Part shown: positions 1 through 7,958 of the stretch, in pieces
Position numbering within the stretch: the first letter of the stretch is position 1
How the letters are laid out: each line of letters begins with the position of its first letter
NCBI GenBank assembly: GCA_035711865.1
Contig: DASTBT010000086.1
Location: 1 to 15,692 of the forward strand
Source: JAOUEA01 sp035711865
GTDB lineage: Bacteria > Actinomycetota > UBA4738 > HRBIN12
Direction of reading: 5' to 3'
Length of the DNA: 15,692 nt
Made by a program: the position numbers and the translations under genes
Notes under the pieces: generated by a model
The model's input: only the letters and a program-made list of their open reading frames with translations
Databases searched by the model: none
Told to the model about the DNA's origin: nothing

Positions 1-1
1 G

Positions 2-433
2 CCCACCGCGGCCGTCATCCTCGTCTCGAACGGGCCCTACGAGCTCCAGCGGGCCAAGGGCCGGGGCAGCCGAGAGCGCCTGGACGACGGCACCCTCGGC
101 ATCGCGACGCTAACGGTCCTGAGCGCCTCCGACATGCAGAAGCTGATCTCGTTGGAGGCGGCGGGACGTCTCGGTCGGTTCGAGGGGTGGCGCGAATGGA
201 CCGCGGATCGGTTCGAGGTGCGCTCGGCCGGCCGGGTCGACGTCGGGGTCGACGGAGAAGCCCTGACCATGGATCCGCCGCTGGTCTTCGCGACCCGCCC
301 GGGAGCGCTCACCATCCGGATGCCGAGGCACGCGCCGGGCCGGTCGCCCGCCGCCGCCGCGGTGCGGGTCACCGAGAGGTCGACGATCCGCGAGCTGTTG
401 CGGATCGCGGCCGGGAAGCCGGCGAACCCGTGA
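2..433 (+). CDS. Diacylglycerol kinase-type lipid kinase, C-terminal part (5' end outside window)
   Basis: The reading frame is open from base 2 to the TGA at 431-433, giving the last 143 residues of a protein that begins outside the window. The segment resembles the C-terminal beta-rich domain of the YegS/BmrU/DagK lipid kinase family: an ILVSNGPYE strand, a LDDGTLGI loop, then VGVDGEAL and a PLVFATRPGALTIRMP strand, the usual end of these proteins. The family phosphorylates diacylglycerol or related lipids with ATP at the cytoplasmic face of the membrane. The nucleotide-binding GGDG region is not in the window, so activity cannot be judged. The stop overlaps the GTG start of the next gene (GTGA), which suggests translational coupling to the PAP2 phosphatase. 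I am fairly sure of the family but not of the lipid substrate; a sphingosine-kinase-like enzyme is the main alternative. Confidence 0.8.
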   Translation, partial: PTAAVILVSNGPYELQRAKGRGSRERLDDGTLGIATLTVLSASDMQKLISLEAAGRLGRFEGWREWTADRFEVRSAGRVDVGVDGEALTMDPPLVFATRPGALTIRMPRHAPGRSPAAAAVRVTERSTIRELLRIAAGKPANP

Positions 434-1095
434 ACGAAGCCCAGGGGAAGCCGGATGCGGACACCACGCCGCTGCCCCCATCCGGACGGCTCGCGGACCG
501 GCTCGAGGCCGCGCAGTCTGCTCCGGCGCCTGCGCTGGTGCGGGTCCTCCGCGAGCTGGCTGCGGTCGACGCCGCCGTGTACCGGGCGGTGGCCGCGACC
601 CCGACCCCGACGATCGACCACCCCCTGCGCTGGTTCACGAGCGCCGCGGACCACTCGAAACCGTGGATCGGGACGGCTTGTGTGCTGTTCGCGATCGGCG
701 GTCGCAGGGGACGTCGCGCCGCGCTCACCGGTGTCGCCGCGGTCGCGTGCACGTCGGCGCTCGTGAACCTGCCGATGAAGCTCGTCGGGCAGCGCCGTCG
801 TCCGGACGCCGACGCGGCGGGTGTGCCGCTCGAGCGCCGGGTCGAGATGCCCACGTCGGCGTCGTTCCCGTCGGGGCACTCAGCCTCGGCGGCGGCGTTC
901 GCCTCGTCGGTCGCGGAAGTGGTGCCCGCGCTCGGCCTGCCGCTGAGCGCCGCTGCGGCAGTCGTCGGCTATTCGCGGGTGCACTCGGGCGTGCACTACC
1001 CCGGGGACGTCGTGGGTGGCATCGTGATCGGCGCCGCGATAGGACAAGTGGTTGCCTGGGCGGGCCGCAGGCTCGCGGCACGTCGGCGAGACTGA
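430..1095 (+). CDS. PAP2-family membrane phosphatase
   Basis: A 221-residue protein with all three signatures of the PAP2 (type 2 phosphatidic acid phosphatase) superfamily: KLVGQRRRP (from Lys117), PSGH (His150) and SRVHSGVHYPGD (Ser182-Arg183, His189, Asp193). The two histidines are the expected catalytic pair. Hydrophobic stretches lie at about 78-90, 97-112, 155-180 and 192-212, consistent with a polytopic membrane protein. The family dephosphorylates lipid phosphates such as phosphatidate or undecaprenyl diphosphate. I chose the GTG at 430 because it overlaps the upstream stop (GTGA) and because an earlier in-frame ATG lies inside the kinase gene. Adjacent or fused lipid kinase and PAP2 domains are known in actinobacteria, so the pair probably acts on the same lipid pool. 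The exact substrate is not visible in the sequence. Confidence 0.9.
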   Translation: MNEAQGKPDADTTPLPPSGRLADRLEAAQSAPAPALVRVLRELAAVDAAVYRAVAATPTPTIDHPLRWFTSAADHSKPWIGTACVLFAIGGRRGRRAALTGVAAVACTSALVNLPMKLVGQRRRPDADAAGVPLERRVEMPTSASFPSGHSASAAAFASSVAEVVPALGLPLSAAAAVVGYSRVHSGVHYPGDVVGGIVIGAAIGQVVAWAGRRLAARRRD

Positions 1096-1148
1096 GCCGC
1101 CGTCGCGCCGCCGGGAGGAAACGCGTCCTGACGGTCGTCCAGCAGGGG

Positions 1149-1544
1149 CTAGTGTGTGCGGTCCGGTCGGACCGGCGAGCGTTCCCCGGCGGCGATCTGC
1201 GCACGGATCTCCATCGGGTGACGTCGGTAGCCGTAGGGGATCGCGAGCAGGAAGTAGACGGGGATGAACAGCGGTCCCCAGGCGCAGAATTGCTTGATGT
1301 GCCATCGCTCGTGCGCGAGCAGGCGACCGGTCACCGGCTTCGACGACACGATCACGAACCCCACCGTCATCGCCGTGCGGTTGAACTTCCGGAGCACCCA
1401 CGTGAGGCCACGCGGGGCCTTGTCGAAGACCAGCGCGCCGTCGCGAAGGGCCGGCAACTGGAACGTGAGCAGCCCGAGCACCAGTCCGATCAGCGTGTTC
1501 GGTGAGGTCCAGATGAACCCGAGCCAGGTGGGCACAGGGTCCAC
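1149..1544 (-). CDS. Small membrane protein with HExxH motif, uncharacterised
   Basis: About 131 residues from the GTG at 1544; an in-frame ATG at 1580 would add 12 residues but overlaps the start of the divergent cca gene. Neither has a clear ribosome binding site, so the start is uncertain. From the GTG there is a hydrophobic N-terminal segment (about residues 8-30), an amphipathic middle, the motif HERWHIKQ (His78, Glu79, His82), a second hydrophobic segment (WGPLFIPVYFLLAIPYG) and a MEIRA tail with a glutamate about 30 residues after the motif. From memory, actinobacterial and cyanobacterial proteins carry a similar HExxHxxQ-WGPLF-NPFE arrangement. This could be a minimal membrane zinc-binding protein or peptidase, but activity is inferred from the motif only. 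The gene is convergent with the PAP2 gene and divergent from cca. Confidence 0.72.
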   Translation of the reverse strand: MDPVPTWLGFIWTSPNTLIGLVLGLLTFQLPALRDGALVFDKAPRGLTWVLRKFNRTAMTVGFVIVSSKPVTGRLLAHERWHIKQFCAWGPLFIPVYFLLAIPYGYRRHPMEIRAQIAAGERSPVRPDRTH

Positions 1545-1546
1545 GG

Positions 1547-1552
1547 TAAGCT
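1547..1552 (+). promoter_or_regulatory. Candidate -10 element of cca
   Basis: TAAGCT fits the TAnnnT pattern and ends 9 nt before the cca ATG, with no Shine-Dalgarno between. This spacing would give a leaderless transcript. No convincing -35 hexamer is seen 16-18 nt upstream. The element lies inside the 5' end of the divergent HExxH gene if that gene starts at 1580, and just before it if it starts at 1544. Confidence 0.35.
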
Positions 1553-1561
1553 CGGGCCGCC

Positions 1562-2950
1562 ATGGCCGACCAGACCCCATTCGGTGCGGTGCTCGACGTG
1601 TCGCCGATCGCGAAGGACCTCGGCGCGAGGTTCGCCGAGGCCGGTCACGAGCTCTATCTCGTGGGTGGCAGCGTCCGGGACATGGTCCTCGGGCGGGCCG
1701 GAAGTGATCTCGATCTCACGACCAGTGCGCATCCTCACGAGACCACTCGGCTCCTGCACGGATGGGCCGACCGGCGCTACCTCGTCGGGGTGAAGTTCGG
1801 CACCGTCGGAGCGATGAAGGACGGCGATCGACTCGAGATCACGACGTTCCGCCAGGAGGTCTACGCTCAGGAGCATCGCAAGCCGAACGTGACGTTCGGC
1901 GACGATGTCGAGACCGACCTCTCGCGGCGTGACTTCACGATGAACGCGATGGCCGTGCGGCTTCCGGAGGGGGCGTTCGTCGATCCCTACGGGGGTGTGC
2001 GGCACCTTGCGGCGCACGTGCTCGACACGCCGCTGGAGCCCGAGGTCTCGTTCGGCGACGATCCCTTGCGCATGTTGCGAGCCGCACGGTTCGTCTCCCA
2101 GCTCGGCGTGGAGGCCGTCCCGCGGGTCGTGGCCGCGATCGAGGAGATGTGGGAGCGGATGGAGATCGTCTCGGCCGAGCGCATCGGCGGGGAGCTGTCG
2201 AAGCTGCTCCTCGGCGATCATCCCGGGAAGGGCCTCGAGCTCCTCGTGTCGACGAAGCTCGCCGACACGTTCCTGCCCGAGCTGGCGGCGCTCGAGCTCG
2301 AGCAGGACCCGGTGCATCAGCACAAGGACGTGCTGCGGCACACCTACGCGGTGATCGAGCGCTGCGAGCGCGACGAGGTGCTGCGGCTCGCCGCGTTGCT
2401 GCACGACATCGGGAAGCCCTCGACCCGGCAGATCACCCCCGAGGGCGTGCAGTTCCATCATCACGAGGTGGTGGGCGCTCGCATGGCCGAGAAGCGCCTG
2501 CGCGAGCTCCGGTATCCGAACGACGTGGTCGACGACGTGAGGAAGCTGGTCGAGATGCACCTGCGCTTCCACGGGTACGGCGAGGGCTGGAGCGACGCGG
2601 CCGTTCGCCGGTACGTGCGTGACGCCGGCCCGTTGCTCGACAGGCTGAACCAGCTCTCGCGCGCCGACGTGACCACGCGGAACGAGCGGCGTGCCGCGAA
2701 GTTCCAGGCGTTGCAGGACGACCTCGAGGAGCGGATCGCGCGGCTCGCCGAGCAGGAGAACCTCGACGCGCTCCGCCCGCCCCTCGACGGTCGACAGGTG
2801 ATGGACCATCTCGGCATCGAGCCCGGGCCGCTGGTCGGCGACGCGCTCGAGTTCCTGATGGAGCTGCGCTTGGAACGTGGCCCGATCCCCGACGAGGAGG
2901 CGTACGGCCTGCTCGACGCCTGGGCGAAGGAGCGCGGCCTCACGGCCTGA
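1562..2950 (+). CDS. cca: CCA-adding tRNA nucleotidyltransferase with HD domain
   Basis: A 462-residue class II nucleotidyltransferase of the PcnB/CCA family. Residues 33-40 are the LVGGSVRD loop, and 49-54 (DLDLTT) carry the two metal-binding aspartates. RRDFTMNAMA at 122-131 is the conserved arginine/NAMA block, followed by the RNA- and nucleotide-binding helical region. An HD phosphohydrolase-like domain follows with LLHDIGKP (His281-Asp282) and later histidines. The enzyme adds or repairs the 3'-CCA end of tRNA in the cytoplasm. Length and domain order match actinobacterial CCA enzymes annotated cca or pcnB. The ATG at 1562 has no ribosome binding site but has a -10-like hexamer 9 nt upstream. 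The stop lies 4 nt before the P-type ATPase start, so the two genes are probably co-transcribed, although no shared function is evident. Confidence 0.95.
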   Translation: MADQTPFGAVLDVSPIAKDLGARFAEAGHELYLVGGSVRDMVLGRAGSDLDLTTSAHPHETTRLLHGWADRRYLVGVKFGTVGAMKDGDRLEITTFRQEVYAQEHRKPNVTFGDDVETDLSRRDFTMNAMAVRLPEGAFVDPYGGVRHLAAHVLDTPLEPEVSFGDDPLRMLRAARFVSQLGVEAVPRVVAAIEEMWERMEIVSAERIGGELSKLLLGDHPGKGLELLVSTKLADTFLPELAALELEQDPVHQHKDVLRHTYAVIERCERDEVLRLAALLHDIGKPSTRQITPEGVQFHHHEVVGARMAEKRLRELRYPNDVVDDVRKLVEMHLRFHGYGEGWSDAAVRRYVRDAGPLLDRLNQLSRADVTTRNERRAAKFQALQDDLEERIARLAEQENLDALRPPLDGRQVMDHLGIEPGPLVGDALEFLMELRLERGPIPDEEAYGLLDAWAKERGLTA

Positions 2951-2954
2951 CGAC

Positions 2955-5378
2955 ATGGCCACCACCACGACCGCCGATGCGCCGCACGTCGAACCGGAGC
3001 GCGGGCTCGCCGCCGCCGAGGTGGCCGAACGCGTCGCTCGTGGACAGGTCAACGACGTTCCCGCGGCGCCGACGCGCACGGTCGCCCAGATCGTGCGCGC
3101 CAACGTGCTCACGAGGTTCAACGCGATCCTCGGCGCGATGCTCGCGATCATCCTCGTCGTGGGCCCGCTGCAAGACGCCCTGTTCGGGATCGTGCTGATC
3201 GCGAACGCCGGCATCGGCATCGTGCAGGAGCTTCGCGCCAAACGGACGCTCGACCGCCTCACCGTGCTCACGGCTCCCAAGGCTCGAGTGGTTCGCGAGG
3301 GCGAGGTGCGCGAGGTGGCGGTCGGCGACGTCGTGCTCGACGACGTGCTCGACGCGCCCGCCGGCGCTGAGATCGTCGTCGACGGGGAAGTGCTCGCGAG
3401 CCGTGGGCTGGAGGTCGACGAGTCTCTGCTCACGGGTGAGTCCGACCCGGTCGACAAGTCCATCGGCGACGAGGTGCTGAGCGGTTCGTTCGTGGCGGCC
3501 GGGGACGGGCGGTACCGGGCGACCAAGGTCGGCGCCGAGGCCTACGCGGTGCAGATCGCCGAGGACGCCCGCCGCTTCACCCTCACGAGGAGCGAGCTGC
3601 GTTCGGGCATCGACACGATCCTCACGTACGTGACGTTCGCGATCGTGCCGACCGCCGTACTGCTGTTCGTCAGTCAGATCCGGGCCGTGCCGGGCGACTG
3701 GAGGGAGGCGATGTCGGGCGCGGTGGCCGGCACGGTCGCGATGGTGCCGGAAGGGCTGGTGCTGCTCACCTCGCTGGCGTTCGCCGTCGCCGTCGTGCGC
3801 CTGGCGCAGCGCAAGGTGCTCGTACAGGAGTTGCCGGCCGTGGAAGGCCTCGCGCGCGTCGACGTGCTGTGCATCGACAAGACCGGCACGCTCACCGAGG
3901 GCAAGCTCGCGGTCGAGGAGGTCCGGTCACTCGACGGTGACGGCCAGCGCCTGGAGACGGTGCTCGGTGCACTCGCCGCCGCCGACCCCTCGCCCAACGC
4001 CACCACCACGGCGATCGCGGATCGGTTCACCGACGCGAGCGGCTGGCACGCCGCCGATGGCGTGCCGTTCTCCTCGGCGAGGAAGTGGAGCGGTACGGCC
4101 TTCGACGGACAGGGCGCATGGTTCCTCGGCGCACCCGACGTGATGCTCGCCGTGACCGACGACGCCGGATCGGTCGGCGACCGCGTGCACGAGCTCGCCG
4201 AGCAGGGCCACCGGGTGCTGCTCGTTGCGCGCGCCCACGAACTCACCGGCGAACATCTCCCGGCCGACCTGGAGCCGGTGGGTCTCGTGATCCTCGGAGA
4301 CCGGCCGCGTCCCGACGCCGCCGACACCCTGCGGTACTTCCGGGAACAAGACGTGACGGTGAAGGTGATCTCCGGCGACGACCCCCGCACGGTCGGAGCG
4401 ATCGCCTCGAGGCTCGGCCTCGAGGGGGCCGACGAGCCCGTCGACGCGCGCGAGCTGCCCGAGGACCCCGACGAACTGGCCGCGACGCTCGCGGCCCACT
4501 CGGTGTTCGGTCGTGTCACGCCGCAGCAGAAGCGAGCGATGGTGCGAGCCCTGCAGTCCCTCGGCCACACGGTGGCGATGACCGGCGACGGCGTGAACGA
4601 TGCACTCGCGTTGAAGGACGCCGACATCGGTGTGGCGATGGGCTCGGGCAGCGACGCGACCCGCGCCGTCGCCCAGCTCGTGCTGTTGGATTCCACGTTC
4701 GATTCGCTGCCCCCGGTCGTCGCCGAAGGCCGCCGTGTGCTCGGCAACATCGAACGTACGAGCGGGCTGTACCTCAACAAGACCGTCTACGCGATGCTCA
4801 TCTCGATCGCGACCGGCGTGCTGGGGTTCGTGTTCCCGTTCCTGCCTCGCCACCTGACGTTGGTCGGCGCGCTCACGATCGGCATCCCGTCGTTCTTCCT
4901 GGCGCTCGCGCCGAACTCCGATCGTTTCCGGCCGGGATTCGTGCGACGTGTGCTGCGCTTCGCCATCCCGACGGGCACGCTCGCGGCGATCGCGACATTG
5001 CTCGCCTATGCCCTCGCCCATGACGAGCCGGGCGTCTCGCTCGTCGAGGCGCAGACCACCGCGGTGATGGTGCTCACGTGGATCGGTTTCCTCGTGCTCT
5101 CGATCATCGCGGCGCCCCTCACGAGGGCGCGCCTCGCGTTGATCTGGGCGATGGCGGCGTTGTTCGTGATCGCGGTGACGTGGGGTCCTTCCCAGGAGTT
5201 CTTCGCGCTGGACGATCCGCCGTTGATCGTCTGGCTCGCGGGCTTCGGGATCGCGGCGATCGTCTGGTCGTTCGCGCGGCTGTTCGTTCCCGGTGAGATG
5301 CCGGTCGGCCCGCGGGCGCGCGACCCGGTCTTCGGTCGCCGACGCGGCTCCCGTGACGGCGGGGCCGACCGGGACTAG
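2955..5378 (+). CDS. ctpE: P-type cation-transporting ATPase, CtpE-like
   Basis: An 807-residue P-type ATPase. It shows the actuator TGES motif (residues 160-163), the membrane PEGL motif (265-268), the phosphorylated aspartate in DKTGTLT (Asp308), a KWSG nucleotide-binding stretch, and the hinge TGDGVND (Asp545, Asp549). Hydrophobic pairs precede and follow the actuator domain, and a C-terminal bundle of about six segments ends near residue 780. There is no N-terminal heavy-metal domain and no CPC motif, which argues against a copper or zinc pump. Sequence blocks such as RTVAQIVRANV and TIGIP-FFLALAPN match mycobacterial CtpE, which is about 800 residues and linked to calcium uptake; the ion here is therefore inferred. 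The gene starts 4 nt after cca. Its TAG stop overlaps the stop of convergent lepB within a CTAG tetramer. Confidence 0.92.
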   Translation: MATTTTADAPHVEPERGLAAAEVAERVARGQVNDVPAAPTRTVAQIVRANVLTRFNAILGAMLAIILVVGPLQDALFGIVLIANAGIGIVQELRAKRTLDRLTVLTAPKARVVREGEVREVAVGDVVLDDVLDAPAGAEIVVDGEVLASRGLEVDESLLTGESDPVDKSIGDEVLSGSFVAAGDGRYRATKVGAEAYAVQIAEDARRFTLTRSELRSGIDTILTYVTFAIVPTAVLLFVSQIRAVPGDWREAMSGAVAGTVAMVPEGLVLLTSLAFAVAVVRLAQRKVLVQELPAVEGLARVDVLCIDKTGTLTEGKLAVEEVRSLDGDGQRLETVLGALAAADPSPNATTTAIADRFTDASGWHAADGVPFSSARKWSGTAFDGQGAWFLGAPDVMLAVTDDAGSVGDRVHELAEQGHRVLLVARAHELTGEHLPADLEPVGLVILGDRPRPDAADTLRYFREQDVTVKVISGDDPRTVGAIASRLGLEGADEPVDARELPEDPDELAATLAAHSVFGRVTPQQKRAMVRALQSLGHTVAMTGDGVNDALALKDADIGVAMGSGSDATRAVAQLVLLDSTFDSLPPVVAEGRRVLGNIERTSGLYLNKTVYAMLISIATGVLGFVFPFLPRHLTLVGALTIGIPSFFLALAPNSDRFRPGFVRRVLRFAIPTGTLAAIATLLAYALAHDEPGVSLVEAQTTAVMVLTWIGFLVLSIIAAPLTRARLALIWAMAALFVIAVTWGPSQEFFALDDPPLIVWLAGFGIAAIVWSFARLFVPGEMPVGPRARDPVFGRRRGSRDGGADRD

Positions 5379-6037
5379 ATGAATCCCAGGTCGCCCGGCG
5401 GCCAGATGATGACCTCGGCCTTTCCGACGACGTTGTCGATCGGCACGAGACCGAGTGAGAAGCGGGAGTCGAGCGAGTTCCCGCGGTTGTCGCCCATCAC
5501 GAACAGCCGCCCTTCGGGCACCCTGTCCTTCGGGAAGTCGTCGGTGGCCTGGGTGAGGTAGGGCTCGTCGATCGGTTCGCCGTTCACGAAGACCTGACCG
5601 TCCTTGGCCCAGATCGTGTCGCCGGGGGTTCCGATCACACGCTTGATGAAGTCCTCGCTGTCGGGCCGCTGCACGCCGAGTCCTTCGAACATCCAGTGGA
5701 AGAACCCGCCGACGAGGCCCCGGTCGGGCGTGCCGCCGGGGTCGGGATCCTCGAAGACGACGATGTCGCCGCGGGACGGGTCACCGAAGTAATACGGCAC
5801 CTTGAGCACGAGCACGCGGTCGCCCGGCATCAGCGTCGGCTCCATCGATCCCGACGGGATGAAGAACGCCTGCACCAGGAACGTCTTGATCAGCAGCGCC
5901 AGCACGAACGCCATGAGGATCAGTCCGGGCAGCTCTCCGAGGAACTGCAGGACGGGGTTGCGGTGCTGCTCGGCATCGCCGGCCGGCGCCCTCTGGGGCT
6001 CGGGGGCCTCGATCGACTCGCGTTCGGTCGTCTTCAC
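5375..6037 (-). CDS. lepB: Signal peptidase I
   Basis: A 220-residue S26A peptidase. A charged N-terminus of about 30 residues is followed by one membrane segment (about 36-58). The catalytic serine is in FIPSGSMEPTL (Ser64) and the general-base lysine in DFIKRVIGTPGD (Lys132). The later boxes GDNRGNSLDSRFSLG (182-196) and VVGKAEVIIWP are also present, so the enzyme looks complete. It cleaves signal peptides from Sec/Tat-exported proteins on the outer face of the cytoplasmic membrane. The start is a GTG that overlaps the modC stop (GTGA), so translation is likely coupled to the molybdate transporter genes. That placement is unusual, because actinobacterial lepB is often found near rplS and rnhB. 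The stop codon shares a CTAG with the convergent ATPase stop. Confidence 0.95.
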   Translation of the reverse strand: MKTTERESIEAPEPQRAPAGDAEQHRNPVLQFLGELPGLILMAFVLALLIKTFLVQAFFIPSGSMEPTLMPGDRVLVLKVPYYFGDPSRGDIVVFEDPDPGGTPDRGLVGGFFHWMFEGLGVQRPDSEDFIKRVIGTPGDTIWAKDGQVFVNGEPIDEPYLTQATDDFPKDRVPEGRLFVMGDNRGNSLDSRFSLGLVPIDNVVGKAEVIIWPPGDLGFI

Positions 6038-7134
6038 CGGCCAAGGGTACCGGCTGCGAGCGCCGGACCATCATCGCCCTCGATCTGCAACGAGACCTCC
6101 ACGGCCTTGAAGCTCGCCCAGACCCCCATGCCCGGGCGCAGCCCCATCCGAACGACCGACGCGGCCGTGACCTCGGCCGTGAGCGGCGGGCGGCTCGCGA
6201 GCCGCACCCGGGCCCGGTCGCCGTCGAGCGCCACCTCGACGATCTCGCCGCGGAACACGTTGCGGGCCGAACCCTCGGGCTCGGTCGCGTGCAGCGAGAT
6301 GTCGACCGGCCTGATGCTCGCCAGGGCGATGTTTCCCGGGACGACCGCGCGATCTGGCGCGACCACGATGTCGCCATCGGAAGCGGAGAGCACCGCGCCG
6401 CCGTCCTCGAGAGGCACCAGGGTGCCCCTGAAGAGGTTCACGCCGACGAGGTCGGCCGCGTATGCGGACCGGGGCGACGAGCGGATCTCCTCGGGCGTGC
6501 CCGACTGCGTGATGCGGCCCGACTCGATCAGGGAGACACGGGTGGCCAGCGTCAATGCGTCGAGCGGCTCATGCGCGATCAGCACCGTGGCCCCTCCGAA
6601 CGTCTCCGCGACCTCGCGCACGAGCGATCGGAGGCCCGGCCTCGCCGAGACATCGACGTTGGCGAAGGGCTCGTCGAGCAGCAGCAGGCGCGGTTCCGGC
6701 GCCAGGGCGCGTGCGAGAGCCACGCGCTGACGCTCGCCCCCCGACATCGACCTGGGGCGAGCGCCGGGGTCGACCGCCGGGGCGAGCCGGCCGAGCAGCT
6801 GCCCGGCCAGGCGTCGTGCGTCTTCCTTCGGCAGCTTCCGTGCTCTGAGCGGGAACGCGACGTTCTCGAGCGCCGAGAGCCGCGGGAAGAGCAGGTCGTC
6901 CTGGAAGCTGACCCCGATCGAGCGCTCCTCGGGCGGGAGCAGATCGACGCGCTCGCCGTCGATCTCGATCGTGCCCTCGCTGATCTCGAGCGTGCCGATC
7001 AGCGCATCGACGACCGTGGACTTGCCCGCGCCGTTCGGTCCGAGCAACGCTGAGATCTCGCCGTCCTCGACATCGAGATCCACATCGAGGTCGAACGTGC
7101 CTCGGCGGGCTGTGAAGTTCACATGGAGCCCCAT
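6034..7134 (-). CDS. modC: Molybdate ABC transporter ATP-binding protein
   Basis: A 366-residue ABC ATPase. Walker A is GPNGAGKST (residues 32-40), the Q-loop glutamine is Gln78, the signature SGGERQRVALARAL begins at 131, Walker B is LLLLDEP (150-156), and the switch histidine is His188. A C-terminal extension of about 140 residues ends in a Mop/TOBE-type domain (about 295-356), as in ModC proteins. This ATPase drives ModB-mediated molybdate (or tungstate) import. The ATG at 7134 is preceded by GAGAGGA at 7145-7139, a good ribosome binding site. It lies 28 nt after modB and overlaps lepB by 4 nt. The full set of ATPase motifs suggests an active protein. The Mop domain in both ModC and the nearby regulator points to oxyanion sensing at two levels. 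Confidence 0.93.
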   Translation of the reverse strand: MGLHVNFTARRGTFDLDVDLDVEDGEISALLGPNGAGKSTVVDALIGTLEISEGTIEIDGERVDLLPPEERSIGVSFQDDLLFPRLSALENVAFPLRARKLPKEDARRLAGQLLGRLAPAVDPGARPRSMSGGERQRVALARALAPEPRLLLLDEPFANVDVSARPGLRSLVREVAETFGGATVLIAHEPLDALTLATRVSLIESGRITQSGTPEEIRSSPRSAYAADLVGVNLFRGTLVPLEDGGAVLSASDGDIVVAPDRAVVPGNIALASIRPVDISLHATEPEGSARNVFRGEIVEVALDGDRARVRLASRPPLTAEVTAASVVRMGLRPGMGVWASFKAVEVSLQIEGDDGPALAAGTLGR

Positions 7135-7162
7135 GGCATCCTCTCAGCCGATGGCGCCCGGG

Positions 7163-7945
7163 TCAGGCCGCCTGCGTGATGCGGTGCCGCATCGCGACCA
7201 GGACGGCGACCGAGATCACCACGAGGATCAACGAGAGGAAGATCGCCCCGCCGGGGTCGGTGAGCCGCGTCTCGTACACAGCCAGAGGTAGCGTCTGGGT
7301 GCGCCCGGCCAGGTTGCCGGCGAACGTGATCGTCGCGCCGAACTCGCCGAGCGCGCGCGCCCACGCGAGCACGGCCCCGGCGGCGAGCTGGGGACCGAGC
7401 ATCGGGAGCACGATGCGCCGGATCGCGTAGCGAGGGGTGGCGCCGAGTGCCGAGGCGGCCTGTTCGTAGCGCACGTCGATCGAGCGCAGGCCCGCCTCGG
7501 TCGCGAGCACGACGAGCGGCATCGAGACGAACGTGGCCGCGAGGATCGCGCCCCACGTCGTGAACGTGAGCTGAACGTCCAACACCTCGTAGAGCCAGCG
7601 GCCGACGACGCCGCCCCGACCGAGCGCCGCGAGCAGGCCGATACCGCCGACGACCGGCGGCAGCACCACCGGGAGCACGACGACGGCGCGCAGGACGGGG
7701 CGACCGGGTATCGGGGTGCGCGCGAGGATCCACGCGAGCGGCACACCGAGCAGGACCGAGAGGATCGTTGCCGTCACCGAGACGACGAGAGATAGGCGCA
7801 GGGCCGCGCCGGCGCCGGCTCCGCTCAGCGACGACCCGATGTCGGTCCAGGGTGCGCGGAGGAGCAGCGCGGCGAGCGGCAGCGCGACGAACACCGCGCC
7901 GACGGCTGCGAGGATCCACAGCGCCGTCGGGGTACGCGATCGCAT
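7163..7945 (-). CDS. modB: Molybdate ABC transporter permease
   Basis: A 260-residue integral membrane protein with about five to six hydrophobic segments (roughly 9-28, 50-68, 86-108, 132-150, 188-205, 230-250). The EAA loop is at 161-181 (EQAASALGATPRYAIRRIVLP), where the ATPase docks. Strand order, length and the LPPVVGGIGLL segment fit ModB-type permeases. It forms the membrane channel for molybdate with ModC and receives substrate from ModA. The ATG at 7945 has GAGGAG at 7960-7955, which overlaps the modA stop codon; the gap to modA is only 13 nt. Translational coupling with modA is therefore likely. A sulfate or tungstate permease is the alternative family, but the flanking modA and Mop regulator favour molybdate. 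Confidence 0.93.
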   Translation of the reverse strand: MRSRTPTALWILAAVGAVFVALPLAALLLRAPWTDIGSSLSGAGAGAALRLSLVVSVTATILSVLLGVPLAWILARTPIPGRPVLRAVVVLPVVLPPVVGGIGLLAALGRGGVVGRWLYEVLDVQLTFTTWGAILAATFVSMPLVVLATEAGLRSIDVRYEQAASALGATPRYAIRRIVLPMLGPQLAAGAVLAWARALGEFGATITFAGNLAGRTQTLPLAVYETRLTDPGGAIFLSLILVVISVAVLVAMRHRITQAA

Positions 7946-7958
7946 GCCTGCACGCTCC

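Noticed and set aside
1159..1174. CGGTCCG/CGGACCG inverted repeat as a terminator for the PAP2 gene
   Set aside because: The loop is only two bases, no T-run follows, and it lies inside the C-terminal codons of the small membrane protein.
1490..3526. 678-residue open frame on the - strand
   Set aside because: It runs antisense to cca and the start of the P-type ATPase, both of which have full family motifs. Its composition is typical of a GC-rich shadow frame.
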